Assembly: GCA_905372865.1 (NCBI GenBank)
Contig: CAJPQT010000003.1
Span: forward strand, 1 to 64,000
Origin: an uncultured Centipeda sp.
Lineage (GTDB): Bacteria; Bacillota; Negativicutes; Selenomonadales; Selenomonadaceae
Length of the DNA: 64,000 bases
Direction: 5' to 3'
Position 1 is the stretch's first letter; the number at the start of each line of letters is the position of its first letter. The notes beneath the pieces were generated by a model. The model worked only from the letters and a program-made list of their open reading frames with translations, had not been told where the DNA came from and made no database searches. The translations under genes and the position numbers were made by a program. Below are positions 26,815-35,928 of this stretch, piece after piece.

Positions 26815-26861
26815 GGGGCTGTTGTACGAAGCTAAAAACTCCGTACAACGCCCCTTTTTTT
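26815..26861 (+). terminator. Terminator of the glycogen operon
   Basis: GGGGCTGTTGTAC (26815-26827) pairs with GTACAACGCCCC (26843-26854), followed by seven Ts. Its stem resembles the hairpins at 610 and 9427. Confidence 0.9.
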
Positions 26862-27038
26862 GTGCCCCTTCCATCGCTTGTGCGACACCTCTTCCAATCA
26901 CACTTCGCCCTTTGGCTTGTGTTCTCTTGGGGGGCCATACGACCTGTTACCCACTCAGCTGCAGCCTTCGGGCTTGCTTCTCGGACAGGACAGTAAGTGG
27001 CGAGCGCAGCGAGCCGATTTATGCAACCGTCCCCTATT
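26862..27038. other. 177-bp intergenic block without recognised content
   Basis: Between the glycogen operon terminator and the convergent activator gene lies GC-rich sequence with a small inverted motif (GAGCGCAGCGAGC near 27002). I see no gene, terminator or repeat that I can name. It may be a degraded gene end or a strain-specific repeat. Confidence 0.4.
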
Positions 27039-29090
27039 TTATATTGTTTCTCTGATTGTGCAGAGCTCCAGTACCTCGGAGGCAGATGCCGCACGAATCA
27101 GTCCCTCATAAAACGATGTGTTTTCCAAGAGATACATCAGATCCTTGAGCGCCTGTGTGTGCATTTCGTAATCAATCGCAGAGAGGGTGATGATGATCTG
27201 CGCCTGTGTATCGGAGCCAAATGGAATGGGCGACTGCAAGACCACAATGCTGAAGGCACTGCACAGAGCCCCCTCGTCCGGACGCGCGTGCGGCATTGCA
27301 ATATAGGGGAAAAGAATCATATAGCTGCCGAGCTTTTCAATGTTCTCCTGCATTGCCTGAATATAGTGTTCCGTGATACAACCGTCGCGCAGGAGCAGCT
27401 CACCTCCGAGGCGCACCGCCTTACGCCAATCACGCGCCGCAGCATGCAGTAGAATACGGCGCGGACTGAGCAGCTCCCGCAGGGAGGGGCATACGGTTCG
27501 CCTGCTCCCTAGGATTCGCTCCAGTGCGCCGCGCAGCTCCACAGGCTGCTCGATCACACAAAAACGATCCACTTCCCGAAGCACGCGGTCCAAAAGATCC
27601 TCGGCTGGCGCTATGTCCGCACTTCGATTGTATTGGGAGAAGAAAATACTGAGATCGCTGATATTTTTTTCTGTCAGAAACGGTGTAACCTGAATGCAGT
27701 GAACAGGGCAGTTCGACAGGGGGATCGTCGTGACAACAAGATCGAGCCCCTCTTTTTGCAGTTGCTCCGGGGCTGCATGGGCAGGCATTGTTCCCACGGT
27801 CTCAAAATCGAAAATGGAATGCAGACGCAGCAGGATGAGCTGCGACGTGCCGATACCCGCATCACAGACAAGCATAACGCGTGCTTTCCTCTTACGGTGC
27901 CGCTGCATGCGTTCTCTGGAGGCCAGGAAGTGAATGGCGAGATAGCCACATTCCGCATCGCTGAGTTGGATGCTCCACTCCTTTTCCAGCTGTGACACCG
28001 CCCGGCGTATGCATTCGAAAATATGGGGATAGTCCTCCTTGATCTCGTCGATCAACGGATTGTTGATGTTGATTCCGTGGCGGAGCCGATAGATGGCCGG
28101 CCCCATATGCTCGCCCAGATTCTCATACAGCTGTTCATCGCGGTCGAATGGGATGCCGCATTCCTGACGCATGCGTGCAATCAATGTGGAGACCACCATC
28201 TGCAGGTAGATATCCTGTGCCTGTGTTTCCGTGGAGAAACTGCTGCCCAGCAGGTGAATTGTGATGTAGGCAATCTCAGATTCGGGAATGTGAACGGAGC
28301 ACGCATCCTCGAGGCGCGCGGCAATTCCCGCTGCAACAGAGAATTCCGGGGCTTTGATCAGATTGCTGAGCTCCTCGTGTACCATTTCCACTGTTTTTCC
28401 CAGCTGAATCCGTTTCACGGCGATCGCCAGATGAAGCACCATGTTGCGGAGCGCATAATCAGAGAAAAACTTGTTCAGCTGTGTTTCTGCCTCTTTGACA
28501 AATCCCTGCAAGCGTTCCAACGGGATGAGGCGAAACATTTCAAGATAGGAAACATCGGAGAAATTCAGTTCATCGGAATTCACCAAGAGACTGTGCAGAA
28601 CCAGATTCCGCAGAGCAGATTCATCCCCCGTCAGAAGAACGCCTTTTCCTTTTGCCGCCTTGATATATCTGCCCGTCGGATCCAGCAGCTCCTTAAACGC
28701 CTGTATATCGGCGTAGATGGTCGTCTTGCTGACGTGCAGGTTGTCTGCCAACTGTTGTACGGGAATATAGTCGTTATGAGACAGCAGTGCATAGGCGATC
28801 GCAGCAATGCGTTCCTTTTGCGAGAGAACGTAGCGATAGGGTTCTTCTTTGTAGGCACCCGATTGAAAGCGTGCCTTCTGTGCCGGTGTGAGGTCCAGGA
28901 AAATGCCCTCGCGCGGCTTTCGGCAAAGGGGAGGAAGTGCTTGCTCTTTTAAGTAGTCGTCGATGCGATTGAGATCATAGCGAATCGTGCGCTCACTTAT
29001 GCCGAGATCCTTCGCTAACACCTCGACTCTCAGAGCGGTTGTACTCTGAAGAATGCGGCGCAGAATTTCACCACAGCGTTCGTTCAGCAA
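27039..29090 (-). CDS. BglG/MtlR-type PTS-controlled transcriptional activator
   Basis: A 683-residue regulator with modules in order: two N-terminal helix-turn-helix domains (about 5-60, SERTIRYDLNRID; about 90-135, VSKTTIYADIQAFK), two PRD phospho-regulation domains (about 180-390), an EIIB-like domain with Cys408 in VCDAGIGTSQ, and a C-terminal EIIA-like domain with the phospho-His in AMPHARPDEG (about 598). This is the MtlR/LicR/ManR architecture, in which PTS phosphotransfer sets activity. The start is TTG at 29090 with AAGGCGG upstream. It is last in the PTS operon on the same strand and presumably activates it when the cognate sugar dephosphorylates the EIIB/EIIA units. Confidence 0.93.
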   Translation of the reverse strand: MLNERCGEILRRILQSTTALRVEVLAKDLGISERTIRYDLNRIDDYLKEQALPPLCRKPREGIFLDLTPAQKARFQSGAYKEEPYRYVLSQKERIAAIAYALLSHNDYIPVQQLADNLHVSKTTIYADIQAFKELLDPTGRYIKAAKGKGVLLTGDESALRNLVLHSLLVNSDELNFSDVSYLEMFRLIPLERLQGFVKEAETQLNKFFSDYALRNMVLHLAIAVKRIQLGKTVEMVHEELSNLIKAPEFSVAAGIAARLEDACSVHIPESEIAYITIHLLGSSFSTETQAQDIYLQMVVSTLIARMRQECGIPFDRDEQLYENLGEHMGPAIYRLRHGININNPLIDEIKEDYPHIFECIRRAVSQLEKEWSIQLSDAECGYLAIHFLASRERMQRHRKRKARVMLVCDAGIGTSQLILLRLHSIFDFETVGTMPAHAAPEQLQKEGLDLVVTTIPLSNCPVHCIQVTPFLTEKNISDLSIFFSQYNRSADIAPAEDLLDRVLREVDRFCVIEQPVELRGALERILGSRRTVCPSLRELLSPRRILLHAAARDWRKAVRLGGELLLRDGCITEHYIQAMQENIEKLGSYMILFPYIAMPHARPDEGALCSAFSIVVLQSPIPFGSDTQAQIIITLSAIDYEMHTQALKDLMYLLENTSFYEGLIRAASASEVLELCTIRETI

Positions 29091-29167
29091 AAGATCACCG
29101 CCTTTTGGGGGAATGGAAATATGGGAAGTGCCTCAGCAGGTACTTCCCACGGGACTGACATGGCATA

Positions 29168-30532
29168 TTATTCTTCGTCAGGATTATTGATGACTTTTCC
29201 TTTGGTCTGGATGAAGTTCGGTACAACCAAGACGATCAAGAAGAGCCCGAGAATTGCGAAGATCCCCATTTCGCCGAATGAATTTGCGAGCGAGCCGATG
29301 ACGATGCCGAGAACACCGAAGTCGAAGTCACCGAAGGTGGTGTTCTGAAAGCCCAACGAACCTAAGACGGGGAGCAGCAGGGCCGGCGTGAAGCTGATGA
29401 GAAGTCCGTTGACAAATGCGCCAATTGCAGCACCTCTGCGTCCACCGGTCGCATTTCCAAAGATGCCGGCCGTAGCACCGCAGAAGAAGTGGGGGACAAG
29501 ACCGGGGATAATGAGAATGCTGCCGGCCACGCCGAGGAGGAGCATACCGATGATGCCGCCGATGAACGAAGCAACAAAGCCGATGACCACAGCTGTGGGC
29601 GCATAGGTAAAGAAGACCGCGCAGTCAACTGCAGGAACTGCGTTCGGGATGACGCGCGTTGCGATCCCCTCAAATGCCGGAATCAGGTCGCCGAGGATCA
29701 TGCGAACGCCGGAGTAGACAACCGTGACACCGACGGCGAATTTCAGACCTGCCATGATCGCAAAGAGGAATGGGGACATACCGCCGGACAGTGTGCCAAC
29801 GTAGGTCGGGCCGGCAGCAATCGCTGCCAAGAGATAGAAGAACGTCATAGTAATGGCGGTGGAGACAGTGGTATCTCGCAGGAATCCCCATTTCTCCGGA
29901 ATCTCGATGTTTTCCGTGCTGTCCTTTGCATTGCCGACTTTCGAGCCGACCCAAGCAGAAATGTAGTATGCCAGACTGCCGAAATGCCCCATGGCAATGC
30001 CGTCACCGTCCGTGACGCGATTCGTGTAGCGCTGACCAATCGCGGGGGAGATCGCGCTCCATGCACCGAGCAGGAAACCGCCGCTCAGGATGAGCTCCAT
30101 ACCTTTCATGCCGGCTGTGCCGAGCACTGCGGACAAGAGGCACGCCATGAAGAAGCTGTGATGTCCTGTCAGGAAGACATATTTGAACTTTGTGAATCGG
30201 GCGATTAAGAGGTTGACGACCAGACCCACAACGAGAATGGACATTGTCTCTACACCGAGCACCTGCTGCGCTACGGACACAATCGCTTCGTTGTTCGGGA
30301 CAACGCCGGTGATATGGAAACCCTCCTGAATCATCTTGCCGAGGGGATCCAGATTTTCTACGATGAAACCTGCGCCGGCAGCGAGCATCAGATATCCGAG
30401 GATCGGCTTCAGTGTGCCGGTCATAATCTTATAGAATGGCTTTTTCAGTGCGACCAGACCCACAAGGGATACAATACCAATCAGGAGCGCCGGCTGCTGT
30501 AGTACGTCGCGTAAAAATTCCAAGAACTCCAT
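29168..30532 (-). CDS. PTS EIIC, ascorbate/galactitol (UlaA) family
   Basis: A 454-residue polytopic membrane protein (about 10-11 helices), the sugar-translocating subunit of a phosphotransferase system. The segment YVFLTGHHSFFMACLLSAVL (about 118-137), GAWSAISPAIGQRYT and the conserved GHFGSLAYYIS are characteristic of UlaA-like EIIC proteins. It lies between separate EIIB and EIIA genes and the regulator, all on the minus strand with short gaps. Ascorbate itself is not certain: the operon lacks the UlaD/E/F enzymes and instead has a transaldolase-family enzyme. Confidence 0.92.
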   Translation of the reverse strand: MEFLEFLRDVLQQPALLIGIVSLVGLVALKKPFYKIMTGTLKPILGYLMLAAGAGFIVENLDPLGKMIQEGFHITGVVPNNEAIVSVAQQVLGVETMSILVVGLVVNLLIARFTKFKYVFLTGHHSFFMACLLSAVLGTAGMKGMELILSGGFLLGAWSAISPAIGQRYTNRVTDGDGIAMGHFGSLAYYISAWVGSKVGNAKDSTENIEIPEKWGFLRDTTVSTAITMTFFYLLAAIAAGPTYVGTLSGGMSPFLFAIMAGLKFAVGVTVVYSGVRMILGDLIPAFEGIATRVIPNAVPAVDCAVFFTYAPTAVVIGFVASFIGGIIGMLLLGVAGSILIIPGLVPHFFCGATAGIFGNATGGRRGAAIGAFVNGLLISFTPALLLPVLGSLGFQNTTFGDFDFGVLGIVIGSLANSFGEMGIFAILGLFLIVLVVPNFIQTKGKVINNPDEE

Positions 30533-30559
30533 GTGAAACTACCTCCTGTCGTGTCGGTG

Positions 30560-30835
30560 TTATTTCAGAGCGATCAAGGCGTCGAGCACATCCTCTTTGA
30601 TCTTCTTCTTGTTTACATAGCTGCGGATGACGGCCACATTGCGCCCCTCAAACTGTTGTGCCAGTTCCTTGACCGTGATGATGAGGTCGGCAGGGCGCCC
30701 CTGTGCGGAGTTAAAATCACAGGACTCGACGTCCGCGTCAATGCCCTCCTCTGCACAGATTTCCTGCACCTTCATTGCCAGCATGAGGCTGCTGCCAATG
30801 CCGTTGCCGCATACCGTCAATACCTTTAATTTCAT
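30560..30835 (-). CDS. PTS EIIB, ascorbate/lactose-type fold
   Basis: A 91-residue cytoplasmic phosphocarrier. The phospho-Cys is C9 in LTVCGNGIGSS, within the P-loop-like motif of the EIIB GatB/UlaB group. It passes phosphate from the adjacent EIIA to the sugar at the EIIC. Length matches UlaB. It is 27 bp upstream of the EIIC gene in the direction of transcription. Confidence 0.93.
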   Translation of the reverse strand: MKLKVLTVCGNGIGSSLMLAMKVQEICAEEGIDADVESCDFNSAQGRPADLIITVKELAQQFEGRNVAVIRSYVNKKKIKEDVLDALIALK

Positions 30836-30869
30836 ACGATTGACTCCTTTGTTTACATACCAGGATCCT

Positions 30870-31328
30870 TTATGCTTCTTTAAAAGCGCCGCTATGGATG
30901 TAGGAAAGGATCTCTTCCTTTGTCATGCCGGCACGCACGCGTTCCAAGAACGGTTCGTCTTCGAGGAGCTGCATGAGCTCTGCCAGCGCGGAGATGTGGG
31001 AATTGTGATCGGTCGCGCAGAGGAAGATCAGCAAATCCACAGGGTCGTATTCCTCGTTGCCGAAGGGGACAGGAGATGCGAGCCGCACGAATCCCATGCC
31101 CAGCTTCTTCACACCGCACTCCGGACGCGCATGTGGCATTGCAATCCCCGGAGCGATGACGATATAACTCCCGATCTCTTTGACCGTATTTACCATGGCG
31201 TCTGCGTATTCCGCCGTTGTATTGCCGACGGCTTCAAACATTGCACCGCCATAGCGAACTGCTTCCTCCCAGTCTTTTGCTGCCACATCGACAGCTACTG
31301 TCTGTTCGGTAAACAACTTTTCAATCAT
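30870..31328 (-). CDS. PTS EIIA, mannitol/fructose-type (UlaC-like)
   Basis: A 152-residue phosphocarrier with the active His at H66 in GIAMPHARPECG, typical of the EIIA-2 (PtsN/mannitol/fructose/UlaC) family. It receives phosphate from HPr and hands it to the neighbouring EIIB. It closely resembles the C-terminal EIIA-like domain of the regulator at 27039, with the same MPHARP motif, which is expected because both are of one family. Spacing to EIIB is 34 bp. Confidence 0.93.
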   Translation of the reverse strand: MIEKLFTEQTVAVDVAAKDWEEAVRYGGAMFEAVGNTTAEYADAMVNTVKEIGSYIVIAPGIAMPHARPECGVKKLGMGFVRLASPVPFGNEEYDPVDLLIFLCATDHNSHISALAELMQLLEDEPFLERVRAGMTKEEILSYIHSGAFKEA

Positions 31329-31354
31329 GCCATATCACCTACAGCCTGCCGGCC

Positions 31355-32071
31355 TTACAAAATCGTAAATCCGAGTCCGGACGCATCCTTATAGAAGCCC
31401 TGTACCGTTTCGAGTGAGTAGGCCGTGAGATCCTTGCCATAGTTCTTGCTTTTTGCCAAGATGTCATTTGGCACGGTGATGATTTGGCAGCCGCATTTTT
31501 CAGCTTCAATGATATTGTAGAACTCGCGGCAGCTTGCCCATAGGAGTTCTGCCTTCGGCTTTGCTGCACAGATGGCCGCGGCTTCTTTCATCAGCACGGC
31601 GGCATCGACACCGGCATCGGCAATGCGGCCTGCAAACACCGAGACAATGGCAGGTGTGTCTGCTGACAGTGCATCGACCACAGTTCGCGTCTGCTCCAGC
31701 GTGAAGATTGCCGTAACGTTGAGCTTACAGCCCTTTGCAGACAGCTTTTGAATGAGCGGCGCAGAGGATTCCCCCTTCGTATTCATCACCGGGATCTTGA
31801 CGTATACATTGTCACCCAGTGCAGCAAGCGTGTCCGCTTCCTTCTCCATTGTGACGAAATCATCGGAAAAGACTTCGAAGGACACGGGATCGTCCGGGAT
31901 ACGCTGCAGAACATCGCGGGCATATGCCTTGTAGTCCTTGACGCCGGCTTTTTTCATCAGGGACGGGTTGGTGGTGAAGCCACGGACAACACCCTTGTGA
32001 TAGACGCTGAGCATGTCCTCCAAATCTGCACCGTCGGCGAAAATCTTGATGTTTAAATCCTGTAATTTCAT
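31355..32071 (-). CDS. Transaldolase / fructose-6-phosphate aldolase family enzyme
   Basis: A 238-residue class I aldolase. The Schiff-base Lys is K92 in YVKIPVM, with FTTNPSLM near residue 32 and the later TAIFTLEQT segment typical of the small transaldolase/FSA family (TalB is longer, FSA about 220). It is the first gene of the PTS operon with AAAGGAG upstream of the ATG, and presumably handles the phosphorylated sugar delivered by the PTS. Whether it transfers dihydroxyacetone or cleaves a phospho-sugar cannot be settled from sequence. Confidence 0.9.
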   Translation of the reverse strand: MKLQDLNIKIFADGADLEDMLSVYHKGVVRGFTTNPSLMKKAGVKDYKAYARDVLQRIPDDPVSFEVFSDDFVTMEKEADTLAALGDNVYVKIPVMNTKGESSAPLIQKLSAKGCKLNVTAIFTLEQTRTVVDALSADTPAIVSVFAGRIADAGVDAAVLMKEAAAICAAKPKAELLWASCREFYNIIEAEKCGCQIITVPNDILAKSKNYGKDLTAYSLETVQGFYKDASGLGFTIL

Positions 32072-32103
32072 ATGATACTCCTTTCTCGAGTTTCTTCAAA
32101 ATT

Positions 32104-32133
32104 ATTATATAATTTATAAAGGTTATGTGTAAA
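32104..32133 (-). promoter_or_regulatory. Promoter of the ascorbate-type PTS operon
   Basis: Minus strand TTTACA (32128-32133), 18-bp spacer, TATAAT (32104-32109), reading into the aldolase gene. The region is very AT-rich; no activator site is obvious. Confidence 0.75.
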
Positions 32134-32266
32134 TACGAAAAACTTGCGGCTCTTTTCCTGCAAAATTGGTTTTGTGGGACTGATTTTCGATGGTGACATG
32201 TACGATATTTCTTTTTTCGCCGTTTTATGGTATGCTAAAGTAGAATTTTTGTAGGGAGGAAGAATT

Positions 32267-32965
32267 ATGTCTGAGTATACTTACACTGTTGAGAAGCCGT
32301 GTCCGGTCTGTGGGGAAAAGACGCATGTGACGAAGCTGAAGGCACGTCTCATCACGCTCTCGACGGATGAGGACTTCTGTGTGCACTATCAGGGGGTGAA
32401 CCCCTATCGTTATCGTGTCTGGCTGTGTGAGCACTGCGGATTTGCTGCCGATGAGAAGCAGTTTGCGGATGAACCGCTGAATGCACGTGACAAGGCAAAG
32501 ATCCAGGAGCTCATGGAGGGACGTAAGATCAACCTGCCGTACACGGAGGAACGCACGGTAGAGGAGGCGATCCGCGCCTACAAGCTCGGCATCTATTTTG
32601 CCGAGCGCCTCGGCTGGCCGCTGCAGAAGCAGGCCGGTTACTGTATGGGTATGGCATGGGTCTATCGCGATACGGAGGAGCGGGACAAGGAGAACGAGAT
32701 GCTGCGCCGTGCTGCCGAGCTCTATGAGAAATCAGTGATGACGGAGCACTATCCGATCAACGGAATGAGCGACAGCATGGCACTCTACATCGCAGGTGCA
32801 GCGTACTATCGTCTGGAGGACTATGAGAAGGCGACGCAGATGCTCTCGCAGATCATGAGCGATCAGGAGGTACGCAAGAACGATACGAAACTCTTCGAGC
32901 GTACGCAGAATCTCTGGCTTGAGCTGCGCGAGAAGAAGGCAGAAGCGGAGAAGGCGAACAGTTAA
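32267..32965 (+). CDS. DUF2225 family protein
   Basis: A 232-residue cytoplasmic protein of a family of unknown function. The N-terminal part holds two paired-cysteine knuckles, CPVC (C12, C15) and CEHC (C54, C57), a likely zinc-binding site. The C-terminal two thirds (about 90-225) are helical and TPR-like (AIRAYKLGIYFAERLGW; YYRLEDYEKATQML). AGGGAGGA lies before the ATG. It overlaps the next gene by one base (TAATG), so the two are translationally linked. The role is unknown. Confidence 0.85.
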   Translation: MSEYTYTVEKPCPVCGEKTHVTKLKARLITLSTDEDFCVHYQGVNPYRYRVWLCEHCGFAADEKQFADEPLNARDKAKIQELMEGRKINLPYTEERTVEEAIRAYKLGIYFAERLGWPLQKQAGYCMGMAWVYRDTEERDKENEMLRRAAELYEKSVMTEHYPINGMSDSMALYIAGAAYYRLEDYEKATQMLSQIMSDQEVRKNDTKLFERTQNLWLELREKKAEAEKANS

Positions 32966-33696
32966 TGGTCATTGACATTCCGGCAAATTTTATCGATCAG
33001 GTACAAAACATCGACTGGGGCAGCGTGCGTGAGGCGGTCAAGGACTATGGCCCTGCGCTTACGGTTCTGCGCGATACGTGGGATCACGAGACACTGGCGC
33101 AGATTGCGGAGGGACATCTCTTCGTGCGCGACTCGATACTGAATGAGGCGATTGCCAAGAACCTCGGGACGGATGGAACGATCCGCAGGATTGTACTCCG
33201 CTCGCATGAAAATGGCCGTCTTGATCTCACCTGCACGACAGCAAAAAAATATAAGACGATCGAGCTTTCGGGGACGATCGAGGAATTCGTGCATGATGGA
33301 GATAAGTCCTATGCGGTCTATCGCGTGCGAGAGAAGAATATCCCCAATCATGGCCTTGTCTCGTGGATCTTCTCGCGCATCTCGCTCTCGATGGTGGAGC
33401 GTATGGTGGGGCGTCTCGATGTATCCGATCGACTGCCGGTGGACATTCGCGGCAACAAGGTGTACGTGGATTTCCATGAAGTGCTTGCTGCGTCAAAGCT
33501 CGGTCAGACAACATTTCGGGGGCATAAGCTGACGGATATGATTGAGATCGAGGGGGCTGCGGTACGTGAGGGGGGCATCATGTTCGACACAAGACTGAAT
33601 GTACCCGATGATGTAAAGGGAGCGCTTCGCGCACTTTTGGAGGATCATCGTACCGCTGCCGCCGGGGATGGCATGGAAGAAGGAGATATGCATTGA
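32965..33696 (+). CDS. Conserved protein of unknown function
   Basis: A 243-residue protein with no signal peptide or membrane segment. A beta-rich core is suggested by alternating hydrophobic stretches (RRIVLRSHENGRLDLTC; KTIELSGTIEEFVHDG) and a central hydrophobic run (GLVSWIFSRISLSMVERMVG). It faintly resembles lipid-binding DUF2993-type proteins but I cannot assign it. It starts in the stop codon of the DUF2225 gene and its stop overlaps the next start, so all three genes form a tightly coupled operon. Confidence 0.7.
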   Translation: MVIDIPANFIDQVQNIDWGSVREAVKDYGPALTVLRDTWDHETLAQIAEGHLFVRDSILNEAIAKNLGTDGTIRRIVLRSHENGRLDLTCTTAKKYKTIELSGTIEEFVHDGDKSYAVYRVREKNIPNHGLVSWIFSRISLSMVERMVGRLDVSDRLPVDIRGNKVYVDFHEVLAASKLGQTTFRGHKLTDMIEIEGAAVREGGIMFDTRLNVPDDVKGALRALLEDHRTAAAGDGMEEGDMH

Positions 33697-35336
33697 CGAG
33701 ATTCCATTTGATCCGTGCACTTTGTATTGCACTGCTGACCGTGTTCCTCATACCGCACGCCGCGGACGCGGCAAAGAGGCCGCCGGTCACGGAGAAGATT
33801 GTCTTTATCCCGCATGACAGCCGTCCGATCTCGAGCAAGCAGACGGCTGAAGTCGTGCGGCGCGTGGGGTATGATGTTGTTGTTCCGCCGGCGGAGCTGC
33901 TCGGAAATCGTGAGGACTGGGGGCACCCCGATGAGCTCTGGACGTGGGTGGATGCAACCCTCGCACAGCCGGGGGTCAAGGCTGCGGTCATTTCCTCGGA
34001 TGCGATGATCTACGGCAGTCTTGTCGGATCACGCAAGCACAGCTATACGCGGGCGCAGGTGCTTGCGCGTGCAGCACGCTTTGCTGAGCTGCAGCGCACG
34101 CATCCGCGGATACCGCTGTATGTATTTGGCTCGATCATGCGGACACCGCGCTCGGGCGAGGCCTCCGGACACGAGGAGCCGGAGTACTACCGCCGTTACG
34201 GTGCGGATATCTTCCGCTATACGCTTCTGCGGGACAAGGAGGAGGTCGAGGGGCTGACGCGCCGTGAGCGCAAAGAGTATGATTTCCTCGGACGGCTGAT
34301 CCCGAACGAGGCCCTTGCCGACTGGATGGGACGGCGTGAGAAGAACTATGCGGTCAATGAATATTTGATCGATCTTCTGCGGAAGCGTGGTACGTTCCGT
34401 TATCTTACGCTCGGGCGCGACGACAATGCGCCGTTCTCACAGACCCATTTGGAGAGCCGTCATCTCACGGAGGCGGGCGCTGATCTCGGCAAGTCACGGT
34501 TCCAGACGATGGCGGGCATTGATGAGATCGCCCTGCTCATGCTGACGCGTGCAGTGAATGAGCAGCGGAACGAGATTCCGTTCGTCTATCCGCGCTACAA
34601 CTGGGGCCGCGGAGCAGACACCGTGCCGGCGTATTCGGATGAGAAGATCAGCACGTCGGTCTCGGATGCCGTTCTCGCAGCAGGGGGCATGCTTGTTCGT
34701 GCGCCGGAGAATGCGGATGTCGTACTCACGTTGAACACGAATCCCGATGGGCGCACGTATGAGGCAAATGCTGTGATGAATGACGGTGTGCCGCGCGAGG
34801 GAACGATGTATTTTGCGGACCTCGTTGCGGACTATGTGGCAAAGGGCTATCCGGTCGCTGTTGCCGATATTGCCTTTGCAAACGGGGCGGACAATGCCCT
34901 GATGGCCGAGCTGCAGCGCCGCGGTCTTCTCTATAAGATTCAGGCGTACGCCGGTTGGAACACGCCGACGAATAGCTCCGGCTTCGCCCTTGGCGAGGGG
35001 ATGCTCGTCCGTCATATGGACGGGGACTCGGTGGATCATCTGCTGACAACGCGTTATCTCGATGACTGGGCGTATCAGGCGAATATCCGCAATACGATTG
35101 CACGGCAGCTGACGTGGCTACGCGGTGATGGCTTTTATGGCAGCCTCGGAACGAAGATGGATGCAGTTTCCATGCGTTCTTCACGCATGATGAACCGCTT
35201 CATTGAGGAGAATCTGCCACCGATCGCGGAGGTCGATACTGTTACGGTCACGTTCCCATGGAATCGGATGTTTGAGGCGGACATTCTGCCGGAGGAGCAA
35301 GGGTTCGCCAACGAGTATCTCGCAGGGAGGAAATAA
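33693..35336 (+). CDS. Exported DUF4127 family protein
   Basis: A 547-residue protein with an N-terminal signal peptide (about 1-27, ending AADAA). The mature part starts KIVFIPHDSRPISSKQTAEV, and the segments SSDAMIYGSLVGSRKH and LGRDDNAPFSQTH are the family's recognisable blocks, with conserved Asp and Arg residues that suggest an enzyme. Its function is not known. The start is TTG at 33693, overlapping the previous stop (TTGA), with AAGGAG eight bases upstream. It likely acts in the cell envelope and is coupled to the two cytoplasmic unknown proteins before it. Confidence 0.87.
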   Translation: MTRFHLIRALCIALLTVFLIPHAADAAKRPPVTEKIVFIPHDSRPISSKQTAEVVRRVGYDVVVPPAELLGNREDWGHPDELWTWVDATLAQPGVKAAVISSDAMIYGSLVGSRKHSYTRAQVLARAARFAELQRTHPRIPLYVFGSIMRTPRSGEASGHEEPEYYRRYGADIFRYTLLRDKEEVEGLTRRERKEYDFLGRLIPNEALADWMGRREKNYAVNEYLIDLLRKRGTFRYLTLGRDDNAPFSQTHLESRHLTEAGADLGKSRFQTMAGIDEIALLMLTRAVNEQRNEIPFVYPRYNWGRGADTVPAYSDEKISTSVSDAVLAAGGMLVRAPENADVVLTLNTNPDGRTYEANAVMNDGVPREGTMYFADLVADYVAKGYPVAVADIAFANGADNALMAELQRRGLLYKIQAYAGWNTPTNSSGFALGEGMLVRHMDGDSVDHLLTTRYLDDWAYQANIRNTIARQLTWLRGDGFYGSLGTKMDAVSMRSSRMMNRFIEENLPPIAEVDTVTVTFPWNRMFEADILPEEQGFANEYLAGRK

Positions 35337-35339
35337 TAT

Positions 35340-35828
35340 ATGCACGGGAAATCGCTGATCGCCTACTTCTCTGCATCCCCTTCGCGACGGACGGCGACGG
35401 TGGCGCATAAGATTGCCGATGTGATCGCTGCCGATCTCTATGAGATCGTGCCCGCTGTGCCCTATACGCAGGACGATCTCAACTGGAATGACCGTGCGAG
35501 CCGTTCGAGTGTGGAGATGCGCGATCCGAACAGCCGTCCCGCCATCGCGGGAGAACCTCTGGATATTGCAGCATACGACATCATCTTTGTCGGCTTCCCC
35601 ATCTGGTGGTATGTTGCACCGCACATCATCAACACGTTCCTTGAGAGCTATGACCTGGCGGACAAGACCATCGTTCCGTTCGCGACGTCGGGCGGCAGTT
35701 CCATGGGGCAGACGACCGTGCATCTGCGCCCCTCGGCAGAGGGGGCACTCATGAAGGAAGGCCGCCGTTTCGAGATGGGGGAGACTCCGATGGCGATCAA
35801 CTCATGGATCGCAGCGCTCGGGATTTGA
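35340..35828 (+). CDS. Flavodoxin-like protein
   Basis: A 162-residue FMN-binding flavodoxin-fold protein. The phosphate loop is IAYFSASPSRRTATVA (7-22), a variant of the usual S-x-T-G-N-T loop, and the second FMN loop is GFPIWWYVAP (about 84-93), as in the flavodoxin_4 family of NAD(P)H-linked or electron-transfer flavoproteins. GGGAGG precedes the ATG, three bases after the DUF4127 stop, so it ends the four-gene operon. Partner unknown. Confidence 0.9.
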   Translation: MHGKSLIAYFSASPSRRTATVAHKIADVIAADLYEIVPAVPYTQDDLNWNDRASRSSVEMRDPNSRPAIAGEPLDIAAYDIIFVGFPIWWYVAPHIINTFLESYDLADKTIVPFATSGGSSMGQTTVHLRPSAEGALMKEGRRFEMGETPMAINSWIAALGI

Positions 35829-35858
35829 ATGGAAATAAAGAGGCTGCAGCCGAAACTC

Positions 35859-35917
35859 AAATGACCGGCTCCCACAAGGTAGATGTTCTAAGTCTAGCTT
35901 GTGGAGGCCGGTCATTT
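35859..35917. repeat. Long hairpin between convergent genes
   Basis: Arms AAATGACCGG (35859-35868) with CCACAAG (35872-35878), and CTTGTGG (35898-35904) with CCGGTCATTT (35908-35917), form an about 20-bp stem. No T-run follows on either strand, but the position suggests a bidirectional stop or a repeat-type palindrome. Confidence 0.6.
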
Positions 35918-35928
35918 ACGTATGGTAT

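Noticed and set aside
26862..27038. Possible small gene or repeat remnant after the glycogen operon
   Set aside because: No frame shows a known family or start signal, so it is reported only as an unexplained block.
24746..27094. Very long open frame antisense to the GH13-GH77 gene
   Set aside because: Its length reflects lack of stops opposite GC-rich codons; the protein has no recognisable domain and the plus-strand enzyme motifs are unambiguous.
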